A stretch of 64,000 nucleotides of DNA from positions 35,558 through 99,557 of the forward strand of contig RZYC01000003.1 of the NCBI GenBank assembly GCA_009930475.1. Direction: 5' to 3'. Under the pieces are notes generated by a model. That model made no database searches, was not told the origin of the DNA, and saw only the letters and a program-made list of their open reading frames with translations. Both the position numbers and the translations under genes were made by a program. Origin of the DNA: Spartobacteria bacterium (GTDB lineage: Bacteria; Verrucomicrobiota; Kiritimatiellia; RZYC01). Shown here one piece after another: positions 34,767 to 43,424 of the stretch. Every line of letters starts with the position of its first letter. Within the stretch, counting starts at the first letter, position 1.

Positions 34767-37700
34767 TCACTGCTGCCCCTGAACACTGCGCATACATTCC
34801 AGATGCCAGTTCAGCCATTGCTGTTTATTATCGCCGAAAGATTCTCCGGTGACAGATTCCAAGACGCGAACAATGCGTTTGCGCTTACGGTCATCGGAAC
34901 GGTCCAGCTGCCGGATAAGCTCGTAAACGGCAGGAGCCCCGATAGATTGAAGCAAATCCAATGCAGTAATATGCACAGAAGAATGCGTATCACCCAGAGC
35001 CTGAACAAGCAACGGAATCGCCACATCAGGAGCCAGGTCACTCAGCAGTGTCAGAGCCTGGACACGAACGGAACGATTATCTTGCTGTTTCAATGCCAGA
35101 AGCAGCGTGTTGACAGACGCTGGATCATTCATATCCTTAAGTATATCTATCATGCTCAAAGCCACAGCGGGCAAGGGATTTGCGGCCATGATCTGTTCAT
35201 ACAACGGAATGAACTCCGTCCCCATTCCGACGAGGGCACGATGAGCAGCACGGCGAATGCGGCTGCTTCCATCGATAGAAAGCATCAGAAGTACAGGAAC
35301 ATCTTCGGCGCGTTTCAGGGATGCCAGCGACATGATGGCAGAAAGCATCAGCTCTGCGTCGCCAGAATTCAACACGGCATAGAGGTTCGTTGTATTTTCC
35401 GGAACAGCTAAGAGCGTCAGACCGAACCACGCATTGCGGTCGTTCTCCAATGCATCATCCGTCAGTGCCGACTGAAGCGCAGACGCTCCTGCGCCTCCCA
35501 GTGATGCCAATGTTTTTGCAGCAACGCGTCCCGGCACAACCCAGTCTCCTGAATCCGGATCGTGGAAAGACGCCGTATCCGCCAGCATATGCACCAGCTG
35601 AAGCAACATCGGCTCATCAGCGGAACCCGTCCATGCGATGTATTCTGCAGCGCGGGTGCATTCCCACGCATTCGTACTCATCAAGCCGGCAAAAACCGCA
35701 TCGGCATCGATATAATCAAAAGTATCCGCAACAGGGTTCGCATGGTACAGAATCATCGAAGCCAACGACCGCAAGGCATCGGCGGCACCATCGATTTCCG
35801 CGCTGCGCAACTGAACAATATAATCCATTCCACTCTGCGGCATGGCAGCCCACATGACGGCGGCACTATCGGAAGAGTTTTCACCATCACCATCCGCTCG
35901 TGCGGCGGACTCCGTCATCTCTGGATCGCTCTCGCTATTTTCACTCGTTTCATTCTTAATCGATGCAGGAACGTGGGCGGACAGCAGATACCCGGCATCC
36001 CTGATATCCTTCCTATTGGAGTGCTGAGACGCGTAAAACCATGGCGTCACATCGTGAACAGGAATCACCGCATCCTGCCCCGAAAGCAGCGAAACGAGCC
36101 AGATCAATACGGGGTTATTAATCACCTCCAGGGGGTTGCGCGATGCATATTGTGCAGCCTGCCGCCATATCCATGCAAGCTGCCACTGCTGATCCGGTCT
36201 GGCATCAGCAAACAGCCCGTCAATCCAGTGAGACAACAGAGCGAGATCCAGCGAAAGGACATCCCACTCCTGCCTTGCGGCGGCCAGGCTAATGCGTTCC
36301 TGAAGCGCAAAAGCATGGTAGCCCATGAGGTCAAGCAATGCGGCACATCGCTGAGCAAAAAGCACATCGCCTTGCAGCAGTCCTTCCTTTAATTGCGGCA
36401 CGATCATCCGCTGTTTTTCCAGAAGCAGCGATTTTGCCACGTCACTGACCTCAGGGTCATCATCCCGTAATCCATAGACCAGCAGCTCATAAGCTGGGGA
36501 CGCAGTGATTTGTCCCAAAAGACGCAACACGCTAATACGAACAGACGGGTCATCATCAACGATCAATAATTGCAAAACAGGCAACGCCTGGATCCCCTGA
36601 AGCGAAAGTGCCGGCCAATTATGCGTAAGCGCATAAACAATCATTTTATCCTGCGGTGAAACGGGATCATAACCCAGTTTTCGGAGTAATAAAATCAGTT
36701 CGTCCCGCTGCGGTGCATCATATCCTGATTTCAGCCGGTTCAAAATGGCTTCACCGGCCGATGGCCCCAGCTGCAAGAGTGACCATTCCGCCTTTCTTTT
36801 AACGGCGTCCTCTCCTGATACATCAACCAGACGAACCAGACAGGATGCCAACCGTTTCTGTGCATGCCCGAATTTTACATAATGAGGTTTCGCCCCCTCG
36901 TCGGCGGTTAGCGAAAGCAGCCACTGAATGGGCTCCATAGCCGCATCATCCGAGGCATTGACCGCCTGCTGCGCGGCCGTGCGCACCACGCCGTTATCCG
37001 AAAAGAGTGCCATAAAAGCCAATGCATCGCCGGCAGAATCACCGGGCAGTCGTGCCAGCACGCGAATCGCTGACTGACATGCCAGATCTGTCTGATCAGA
37101 CCGACGTATCACGTCTAAAATCAATTCCTCAACGGCCGACGCTCCAGCCAGAACCATGGCATCCATCGCCGCGTTACGAATAAGCATATCCGGCGATCCC
37201 AAATAATTAATCAGCAGAACCATATCATCTACCTGACGGCCTCTTCCGTACAACCGGATAACCGACGCGACCCATGTACTCTCCGCGTGCAGTTCCAATG
37301 CCTCGGCCAGAGGCGGAAGCTCCTGCGCATCAAACACCGCCAGTGCACGCGTTGCGGCATCACGCAGCATGGGATTGCGATCATTCAACACCTCCATCAT
37401 CGAAGGAACGGCCGAAGGATCACCAATCTGTGAAAGCAGATCCAAACATCGCTGTGTCACGAGCAAATCTGGATAGCGTAAAGACTCAATGAGCTGAGGA
37501 ACAGCTGCACGGCCTGCCTTCATCAACGTTATCTGTGCTTCCCCCGACGGCGTGGCCATAGGGACATTTACCCGATGCGACGCCTGCGGCACCGGAGTCA
37601 AATCACCCAGCTGCGCAATCAATGACGGGATATAAGGCCGCATGGCCTCTGCCGTCAGCGCACGACACTGCCTGGCGGCTTGAATGCGTTCCGCCGCAGT

Positions 37701-37835
37701 CCCGTCAAACAGCATACGCGTTTCATCATCATCGGCTGCTGCGGTGGTCACGAGACTTGTGTTGAACATCCCGCCTGTCAATACAACCAGGCAGAGACAA
37801 ACCGTTTGAAATACTTTTTTCACCATAATATCCAT
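34767..37835 (-). CDS. Large secreted HEAT-repeat protein
   Basis: A 1,022-residue protein composed almost wholly of HEAT/armadillo-type helical repeats of about 30-40 residues (for example PQLIESLRYPDLLVTQRCLDL and NTLLLALKQQDNRSVRVQAL) with an N-terminal signal peptide (VCLCLVVLTGG...TTAAA). An acidic, low-complexity stretch lies near the middle (about residues 640-665). HEAT solenoids are protein-binding scaffolds; the partner is unknown. GGAG sits 4 bases before the ATG at 37835; ATG 37826 is an alternative. It starts 59 bases after the last signalling gene, so it may be part of the same long transcript. Confidence 0.85.
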   Translation of the reverse strand: MDIMVKKVFQTVCLCLVVLTGGMFNTSLVTTAAADDDETRMLFDGTAAERIQAARQCRALTAEAMRPYIPSLIAQLGDLTPVPQASHRVNVPMATPSGEAQITLMKAGRAAVPQLIESLRYPDLLVTQRCLDLLSQIGDPSAVPSMMEVLNDRNPMLRDAATRALAVFDAQELPPLAEALELHAESTWVASVIRLYGRGRQVDDMVLLINYLGSPDMLIRNAAMDAMVLAGASAVEELILDVIRRSDQTDLACQSAIRVLARLPGDSAGDALAFMALFSDNGVVRTAAQQAVNASDDAAMEPIQWLLSLTADEGAKPHYVKFGHAQKRLASCLVRLVDVSGEDAVKRKAEWSLLQLGPSAGEAILNRLKSGYDAPQRDELILLLRKLGYDPVSPQDKMIVYALTHNWPALSLQGIQALPVLQLLIVDDDPSVRISVLRLLGQITASPAYELLVYGLRDDDPEVSDVAKSLLLEKQRMIVPQLKEGLLQGDVLFAQRCAALLDLMGYHAFALQERISLAAARQEWDVLSLDLALLSHWIDGLFADARPDQQWQLAWIWRQAAQYASRNPLEVINNPVLIWLVSLLSGQDAVIPVHDVTPWFYASQHSNRKDIRDAGYLLSAHVPASIKNETSENSESDPEMTESAARADGDGENSSDSAAVMWAAMPQSGMDYIVQLRSAEIDGAADALRSLASMILYHANPVADTFDYIDADAVFAGLMSTNAWECTRAAEYIAWTGSADEPMLLQLVHMLADTASFHDPDSGDWVVPGRVAAKTLASLGGAGASALQSALTDDALENDRNAWFGLTLLAVPENTTNLYAVLNSGDAELMLSAIMSLASLKRAEDVPVLLMLSIDGSSRIRRAAHRALVGMGTEFIPLYEQIMAANPLPAVALSMIDILKDMNDPASVNTLLLALKQQDNRSVRVQALTLLSDLAPDVAIPLLVQALGDTHSSVHITALDLLQSIGAPAVYELIRQLDRSDDRKRKRIVRVLESVTGESFGDNKQQWLNWHLECMRSVQGQQ

Positions 37836-37894
37836 GCTGCTCCAAATCTGTTCCGGGCGTCTTTTCCAAATACGCCGACGTAGTGAAGGATGAT

Positions 37895-38593
37895 TCAATC
37901 GTCAATTTTAACGATACGTTGTCCATGCCCCTGGACATATTCTTCAGAGCAATAGACGGCGACCGACTGGAATTTCTTTAGCAGCAAAGCAATACGATCC
38001 GCCGCATCCAGCGCGGTATTGATCAGATCAACCTTTTCCGGATCCGATTCAGAGCATTTCAGCAGCTCAAGCGATGTCGTGAGAATCGTCGCCGGCTGCC
38101 CCAGTTTATGACAGGCCGCGCCCAGACTTTCTACCATAATACGGTTCCGTTCGGCTTCAAGCAACGCACGGTCACGCGCCTCAAGCGACTTCCGCAGGTC
38201 TACCCTTTCAAAAACACCAGTCAGCGTACACTCCAGCATTTCCGGTGTAATCATGCCCTTTACAAGATAATCCATGGCACCGCGCTGCATCGCACTTACC
38301 GCCAGTTGTTCATCGCCCTGCCCCGTAATCAGAATGACCGCAATATGTTCATCCTTGGAAACATAGTTATGTAGCCAGTCCATGCCGTCGCCACCCGGCA
38401 TTTTATTATCCAGCAAAATACAGTCGATATGACACTGCTGCATGGTTTCCAGCCCCTCTTCGCCCGTGGAAGCCTCGATCACATTCCATTCTTCTTTGGA
38501 CTGAAGGGTACGAATCAGACGTCGCATTGCAGAGCGGAAATGCGGCTCATCATCCACCAGCATAATAGTTCGGGCATCATGGTTTTTCGTCAT
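37895..38593 (-). CDS. Response regulator with ATPase-less histidine-kinase-like helix
   Basis: A 232-residue protein. Residues 1-125 are a receiver (DDEPHFR acidic pair, Asp in LLDNKMPGGDG, Lys in YLVKG). The remaining 100 residues form a coiled coil leading to LGAACHKLGQPATILTTSLEL, resembling the H-box and dimerisation helices of a histidine kinase, but the ATPase domain is absent. It could act as a phosphotransfer or docking partner for the adjacent kinases (inference). The start is the ATG at 38593, just after the stop of the upstream kinase. Confidence 0.8.
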   Translation of the reverse strand: MTKNHDARTIMLVDDEPHFRSAMRRLIRTLQSKEEWNVIEASTGEEGLETMQQCHIDCILLDNKMPGGDGMDWLHNYVSKDEHIAVILITGQGDEQLAVSAMQRGAMDYLVKGMITPEMLECTLTGVFERVDLRKSLEARDRALLEAERNRIMVESLGAACHKLGQPATILTTSLELLKCSESDPEKVDLINTALDAADRIALLLKKFQSVAVYCSEEYVQGHGQRIVKIDD

Positions 38594-38595
38594 CA

Positions 38596-39834
38596 CTACA
38601 TATTCCTGTCCTGTACGATCGGCAGCTCAATGGAAAAAACGGTGCCGACACCTTCGACACTTTGACATAACAATTTACCGTTGCTTTTTTCTTCTATTAA
38701 CTTACGCACAATAGCCAATCCCTGCCCGGAACCAAGACCAATCGACTTGGTAGTAAAAAAGGATTCAAACATGCGCTTCTTCACTTCGTCGGAAATACCG
38801 GGACCATCATCGGCCACGTCGATGCGGACCATTGTATCATCGACACGATGAGTCGACACTTTCAGGTGTCCCTTCGCACCGGTACTATCTCGAATCTCGC
38901 CTATCGCCTGCGCGGCATTCACCACGAGATTGAGAACCGCCTGTTTAATATCGCCGGGACGACACATAATATTGCCAATATTTTCATCGAGCTCCATCGA
39001 CATTTCCGCCACATACTTCCACTCGTTGCGAGAAACAGTCACCGTACTTTCCACCAGCTGATTCAACCCCGTCATGACCGCTTCATCTGCTGCGTTCACA
39101 TGAGCAAATTCTTTCATCGCCATAATAATACGGGCCACATGGGCCAGCCCGTCCAATGATTCTTTCAGAGCCTGAGGGATTTCCGTTTCGATAAATTCCA
39201 TATCAAGGGACGTACGCAACAACTGATATTTTTCAAACAAGTCCGGCCTGACGTCCTCCAGAGAACCAACACACTGCGAAAACGCAACAATCACTTCTTC
39301 CACCTGATCCCATGATTTCAGGATAAAATGGGTATTATCCGCAACAAACTGCAGCGGCGTATTAATTTCATGAGCGACGCCGGCCGTCAGACGCCCCATG
39401 GATTCCAGCCGCTGCGCCTGCAGCAGTTCATGTTCCAGTGCGCTGACATCTTCCTTCGCTTTTTCCAGATTCGTTTTCAGCTTATAGATCAATTCACGCA
39501 TACAGCGTTCGATCATAACCATATCATTTTCCGTACGCAGCAACTCCAGTTTGTCTGGAATCTCTCCTCGGGCCATCATTTCCAGATTACTACGAATCCG
39601 GATAATATTTTTCACGTAGCCTTCCAGAATCATATAACCGAACAACATGATACTAAAGAGCAGAACCACGGGAATATAAACACTGATCACCGTATCCGCG
39701 TCGCTATCAAACCAGCCCAGATAAAATAGACTGACCAGTCCCATCATGGGAATCACCGAAATCATGGCAACCGCGACAGCAAATTGAACCCGTGATCCGG
39801 AACTCCGCAAAGAGGTAAACGCTACCTTATTCAT
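38596..39834 (-). CDS. Membrane sensor histidine kinase (two TM helices)
   Basis: A 412-residue kinase. Two membrane helices (about 16-38 and 46-68) enclose only a few external residues, so it probably senses membrane state or partner proteins. After a HAMP-like linker and coiled coil come the H-box GVAHEINTPLQFVADN and an ATPase domain with N-box NLVVNAAQAIGE, DDGPGIS and GSGQGLA. The start at 39834 overlaps the stop of the preceding kinase gene; an earlier in-frame start lies within that gene. Confidence 0.9.
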   Translation of the reverse strand: MNKVAFTSLRSSGSRVQFAVAVAMISVIPMMGLVSLFYLGWFDSDADTVISVYIPVVLLFSIMLFGYMILEGYVKNIIRIRSNLEMMARGEIPDKLELLRTENDMVMIERCMRELIYKLKTNLEKAKEDVSALEHELLQAQRLESMGRLTAGVAHEINTPLQFVADNTHFILKSWDQVEEVIVAFSQCVGSLEDVRPDLFEKYQLLRTSLDMEFIETEIPQALKESLDGLAHVARIIMAMKEFAHVNAADEAVMTGLNQLVESTVTVSRNEWKYVAEMSMELDENIGNIMCRPGDIKQAVLNLVVNAAQAIGEIRDSTGAKGHLKVSTHRVDDTMVRIDVADDGPGISDEVKKRMFESFFTTKSIGLGSGQGLAIVRKLIEEKSNGKLLCQSVEGVGTVFSIELPIVQDRNM

Positions 39835-41041
39835 TATCGCCTCCATCCTTAGGGAGCTTGAGTGACAAACTGATATAGAACGTTGTTCCTTCGTTAAGAA
39901 CACTATCAAAATACAGATGCCCGTGATTTTTTGTTTCTACGGCGTTATAGGCCGCATACAACCCCTGACCGGTTCCATGACCCACATCACGGGTGGAAAA
40001 AAACGGGTCAAAAATCTTATCCTGCAACGCTTCCGGAATGCCCAGTCCATTATCCCGGATTGAGATGCAAACATCACTCCCTTCATTCTCTACCGCGACG
40101 CGAATAATACCGGGCCTGGATTTTTCCAGCGTAGCGGCGGCAACGGCCTGAGCCGCATTTTTAATAATATTTATCAAAGCCTGGCCCAGACTGGCCGGAT
40201 ATCCCCATACTTCGGGTAGGTTCTCTTCGATGGCTTTGTCAATCTTTGCAACTCCCTGCCATTCGTGCTGACAAATGATCAGTGCATTTTCCACCGCTTT
40301 ACCCACATCAATTAATACCGGCTCTTCCAGGTCGGCACTCTTAAAAATATCCATGGCATTTACAATCTGAGCAATGCGATTCAACCCGTCTTTTGCCTGT
40401 ATGGTTGCTTCCGGCAGTTCGGCCAGCATAAAGTCCACATCCAGTGCCTGACGCAGCGATTCAATGCGCAGCTTCAATGCGTCGTCTCCTTCTGCAGCCA
40501 ACTGATCCAGCCATAGTTTCAGCCCGGAAAGCGACCCGATACATTCCCTGATATACGACAGATTGTCATAAACAAACTGAAGGGGCGTATTAATCTCATG
40601 AGCAATGCCGGCGGCCAGCGATCCGATGGACTCCAATACGCGGGCCTGTGCCAACTCATTGCGCAGCGCCTTCTCTTCGGTCACATCTTCTACAACAAGC
40701 AGCGCACCGATGATCTGTTTGGTTTCGCTGCTTACCACGGGGGTTATTTCGATGAACAGACAATGGTCCGACCCGTCGCGATCCACCATGAATACATCCG
40801 ATAAAACCTGCGCCCCCCCGCCTGCAACACATTTCTCCACCGTCCGCATGATTGTATAGACATTCCACTGCACCCCGATCTGATCCAGCGGCATTCCCAG
40901 AGCCCTGGATGCCGTCACACCCATGCAGTTCGCCGTGCGATCCGTCCAGCGGGTGATAACTCCATCCTTGTCCACACCAATGAGAATGACTGGAATGGCC
41001 TCAAACCAGTCGCGTGATGATGTCTGTGCATGATCATTCAT
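39827..41041 (-). CDS. Cytosolic PAS-domain histidine kinase
   Basis: A 404-residue soluble kinase. An N-terminal PAS domain (about 10-130, FEAIPVILIGVDKDG...LVVEDVTEEK) is followed by H-box GIAHEINTPLQFVYDN and an ATPase domain (NIIKNAAQAV, DNGLGIP, GTGQGLY). Start: ATG 41041 or GTG 41050, three codons earlier; neither has a strong ribosome site. It lies 14 bases after the REC-HD gene and overlaps the next kinase, so synthesis is probably coupled. Confidence 0.89.
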   Translation of the reverse strand: MNDHAQTSSRDWFEAIPVILIGVDKDGVITRWTDRTANCMGVTASRALGMPLDQIGVQWNVYTIMRTVEKCVAGGGAQVLSDVFMVDRDGSDHCLFIEITPVVSSETKQIIGALLVVEDVTEEKALRNELAQARVLESIGSLAAGIAHEINTPLQFVYDNLSYIRECIGSLSGLKLWLDQLAAEGDDALKLRIESLRQALDVDFMLAELPEATIQAKDGLNRIAQIVNAMDIFKSADLEEPVLIDVGKAVENALIICQHEWQGVAKIDKAIEENLPEVWGYPASLGQALINIIKNAAQAVAAATLEKSRPGIIRVAVENEGSDVCISIRDNGLGIPEALQDKIFDPFFSTRDVGHGTGQGLYAAYNAVETKNHGHLYFDSVLNEGTTFYISLSLKLPKDGGDNE

Positions 41042-41055
41042 AAAAGCCACGCATT

Positions 41056-42210
41056 CTATTCAGAAACAATCCGTAATGTATCAGAAATATTGCCCTGTAT
41101 CGCATTATTCATTAAGCAGCGTCGTACGGTGTCAGAGACAACCTGACCTTTGGTAACAATCAGCATGCCCGTCCGTGCCCGGACATCTTCCCCGAGAATC
41201 ATTCCATTGGACAATTCTGCCACGCGTACCAGACGAAGCGTCTGTTTCATATTTTCCAGTTTGAGCCGCCCCAAAACACTCATGATTTTGGGATGGTATA
41301 CCCCTCGTTCCGACTGCATGGAAATCAGCGCATAACTGCGATCGAATCCGCGTATAAGCAAAAGATCATAATCAATGGCCGTCCTCAAGATCATGGCTCC
41401 AAGATCTTCTTCACTGTACCCATCCAGGTCATCAGAAACCACATCACCTGTCGCAGCATGCTGCATACGACTGATCATGAGGGCGACATCTTCCAGTCGA
41501 GGGATATTCATAATCAGGCGTGAACCGGCACCGGGGTATTCCTGAATCATGGATTCTTCATCCTTGGTCAGGGGAACCCCCTCATAATATTTCTGAAGCA
41601 CATCGGTAGGCACGGTGACGGCGCCCAGCTGCGACAGCATCGCCGCAATCTCATATTTCCACCCGTCCTCAAGATGCAGCAGCTGCACCATCTGCATCAC
41701 CATTTCTTTCACACGCATGGACTGACTGAAGGCCATGGGGTGGGTCAATGACAACATATTCACCAGCACCGAAATGCTCTTTTTCAGCGTTTCTTCGATC
41801 AGCGAATGTTCCGCATCCACCAAGCGGTATTGTTCAAATGCGGCACGCAGGGAACTGGCCATAATGCGTGGTTCCGCCGGTTTGACGATAAAGCGAAAGA
41901 TGTTTCCGTTATTGATGGCCGCAATAGCACTTCCCACATCAGCATGTCCAGTGAGCATAATGCGTACACTGTGCGGCGTGATCTCTTTTACCTTGGAAAG
42001 AAATTCAGCCCCGTCCATTCCGGGCATACGCATATCACTGATTACAACAGCGAATTCTTCGCTTTTCTGGATAAGCTCAAGGCCCTCCTGACCGCTGGAT
42101 GCCACGGATACAGAAAACACTTTTCTCAAATTACGCTGCATAGCCTGTAATATATTTTTATCGTCATCGACGAATAGTATGCGGCGATTCCATGATTCCG
42201 TTTTAACCAC
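41056..42210 (-). CDS. Response regulator with degenerate HD-GYP-like output domain
   Basis: A 384-residue protein with a receiver (about 1-125, Asp in VISDMRMPGMDG, Lys in IVKPAE) and a C-terminal region related to HD-GYP domains. Its key residues are altered: the HD dyad position reads AAMLSQLGAVTVP and the later His-Pro motif reads EYPGAGSRL. Metal binding and cyclic-di-GMP hydrolysis are therefore unlikely; a protein-binding role is more plausible. The start is GTG 42210 with GGAGG upstream, overlapping the REC-HDOD gene by 8 bases. Confidence 0.85.
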   Translation of the reverse strand: MVKTESWNRRILFVDDDKNILQAMQRNLRKVFSVSVASSGQEGLELIQKSEEFAVVISDMRMPGMDGAEFLSKVKEITPHSVRIMLTGHADVGSAIAAINNGNIFRFIVKPAEPRIMASSLRAAFEQYRLVDAEHSLIEETLKKSISVLVNMLSLTHPMAFSQSMRVKEMVMQMVQLLHLEDGWKYEIAAMLSQLGAVTVPTDVLQKYYEGVPLTKDEESMIQEYPGAGSRLIMNIPRLEDVALMISRMQHAATGDVVSDDLDGYSEEDLGAMILRTAIDYDLLLIRGFDRSYALISMQSERGVYHPKIMSVLGRLKLENMKQTLRLVRVAELSNGMILGEDVRARTGMLIVTKGQVVSDTVRRCLMNNAIQGNISDTLRIVSE

Positions 42211-43417
42211 AGCAACCTACCTCCAGCTCTGACCGAACTGCATCAAGCCACTGCTGCATCGTGCTTTCATCTGCATGGAGAAAGGACATCACCTGCTCCC
42301 GTTCAAGCTGCGCTGACTGATCCAACGCCTGATTAAGTAAATACAATGCACAACTCACATAACTGCATATATCGGTCTTCATACTTTCATCCGCTTCAAG
42401 GTGGTGTGCGTAGGCCGTGAAGGCAATGGGGTCGGCAAATCCCCATAATCCCAGCAAATATGCTCCGGCTTCGGAATGACAGGCCCCCAAAACATCCCGT
42501 TCCGCCTGAGTCAGCGAAACGCCGGTTTCGTTTACGGTCTGAAGCACTTTCCCATATTTTTCCGGCTCCAACGCCACAAAGACCAAAACACCAATGTTGT
42601 GCAGCATCCCCGCCAGTTCCGCTTCACACTGTACACGTTCATCCGCGTTCATCTCTTTCGCCAGCCGGCGCGACCAGCGGGCGACAATATGCGACCGGGC
42701 CAGGTATCGCTGCATATTAAAGGGACCGCAATCACCTCGATAGGGCTCGGCTATATGCACGTTGACAATAAGAGCCTTGATGATATCCAGTCCGAGCAGT
42801 TTCATCGCCTGATCCACACCGGATACATGATCGATCATTCCAAAAAATGCCGAATTCACAATCTGCATGATTTTTGCACTGATTCCCGGATCTTTACGAA
42901 TGACGGCGGCCAGCTCCTTGATGTCCGGCACATCGCTCTCAATCATATCCGTCAGCTGCTGTTTTGTGGTTCCCTCGCACGGGAGATATCTGACACGCGA
43001 CACCATACGCTTGAGCTCTTCATTTTTTATCAGGTCACCCAAGCCAAAGGCTCGTTTTATGAGAAATTTAAGACGGTCGGCATCGCATGGTTTTGATATA
43101 AACTGATGCGTCGGCTTGATGGCGCGAATAATGGTCTCCCGATCAGATTGACCCGACAGAACAAAGCGAATCGTATGCGGATATCGTTCCAGCACTTCAT
43201 CCAGCAGCATGGCCCCATCCATGACAGGCATGCGCATGTCCGTGACCACCAAATCCATATATTGCCCCTCCATCACCTTCAATGCTTCCGGTCCGCCTGC
43301 TGCAAAATACATATCCCATTCATTGCGCATGGATCGGAGCATACGGCGCAGCCCTGCCAGAATATTGGTATCGTCATCAACAAACAGGATACTTTTCTTC
43401 GTTTTTGTCTCAATCAT
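42203..43417 (-). CDS. Response regulator with HDOD output domain
   Basis: A 404-residue protein. Receiver at 1-130 (FVDDDTN, Asp in VVTDMRMPVMDG, Lys in ISKPCD), then an HDOD domain (about 140-335) with IRKDPGISAKIMQIVNSAFFG and AGMLHNIGVLV. HDOD domains resemble HD hydrolases without full metal sites and usually act in signalling by protein contacts. The gene begins 7 bases after the multi-PAS kinase gene, its probable phosphodonor. Confidence 0.9.
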   Translation of the reverse strand: MIETKTKKSILFVDDDTNILAGLRRMLRSMRNEWDMYFAAGGPEALKVMEGQYMDLVVTDMRMPVMDGAMLLDEVLERYPHTIRFVLSGQSDRETIIRAIKPTHQFISKPCDADRLKFLIKRAFGLGDLIKNEELKRMVSRVRYLPCEGTTKQQLTDMIESDVPDIKELAAVIRKDPGISAKIMQIVNSAFFGMIDHVSGVDQAMKLLGLDIIKALIVNVHIAEPYRGDCGPFNMQRYLARSHIVARWSRRLAKEMNADERVQCEAELAGMLHNIGVLVFVALEPEKYGKVLQTVNETGVSLTQAERDVLGACHSEAGAYLLGLWGFADPIAFTAYAHHLEADESMKTDICSYVSCALYLLNQALDQSAQLEREQVMSFLHADESTMQQWLDAVRSELEVGCCG

Positions 43418-43424
43418 TTGATCT

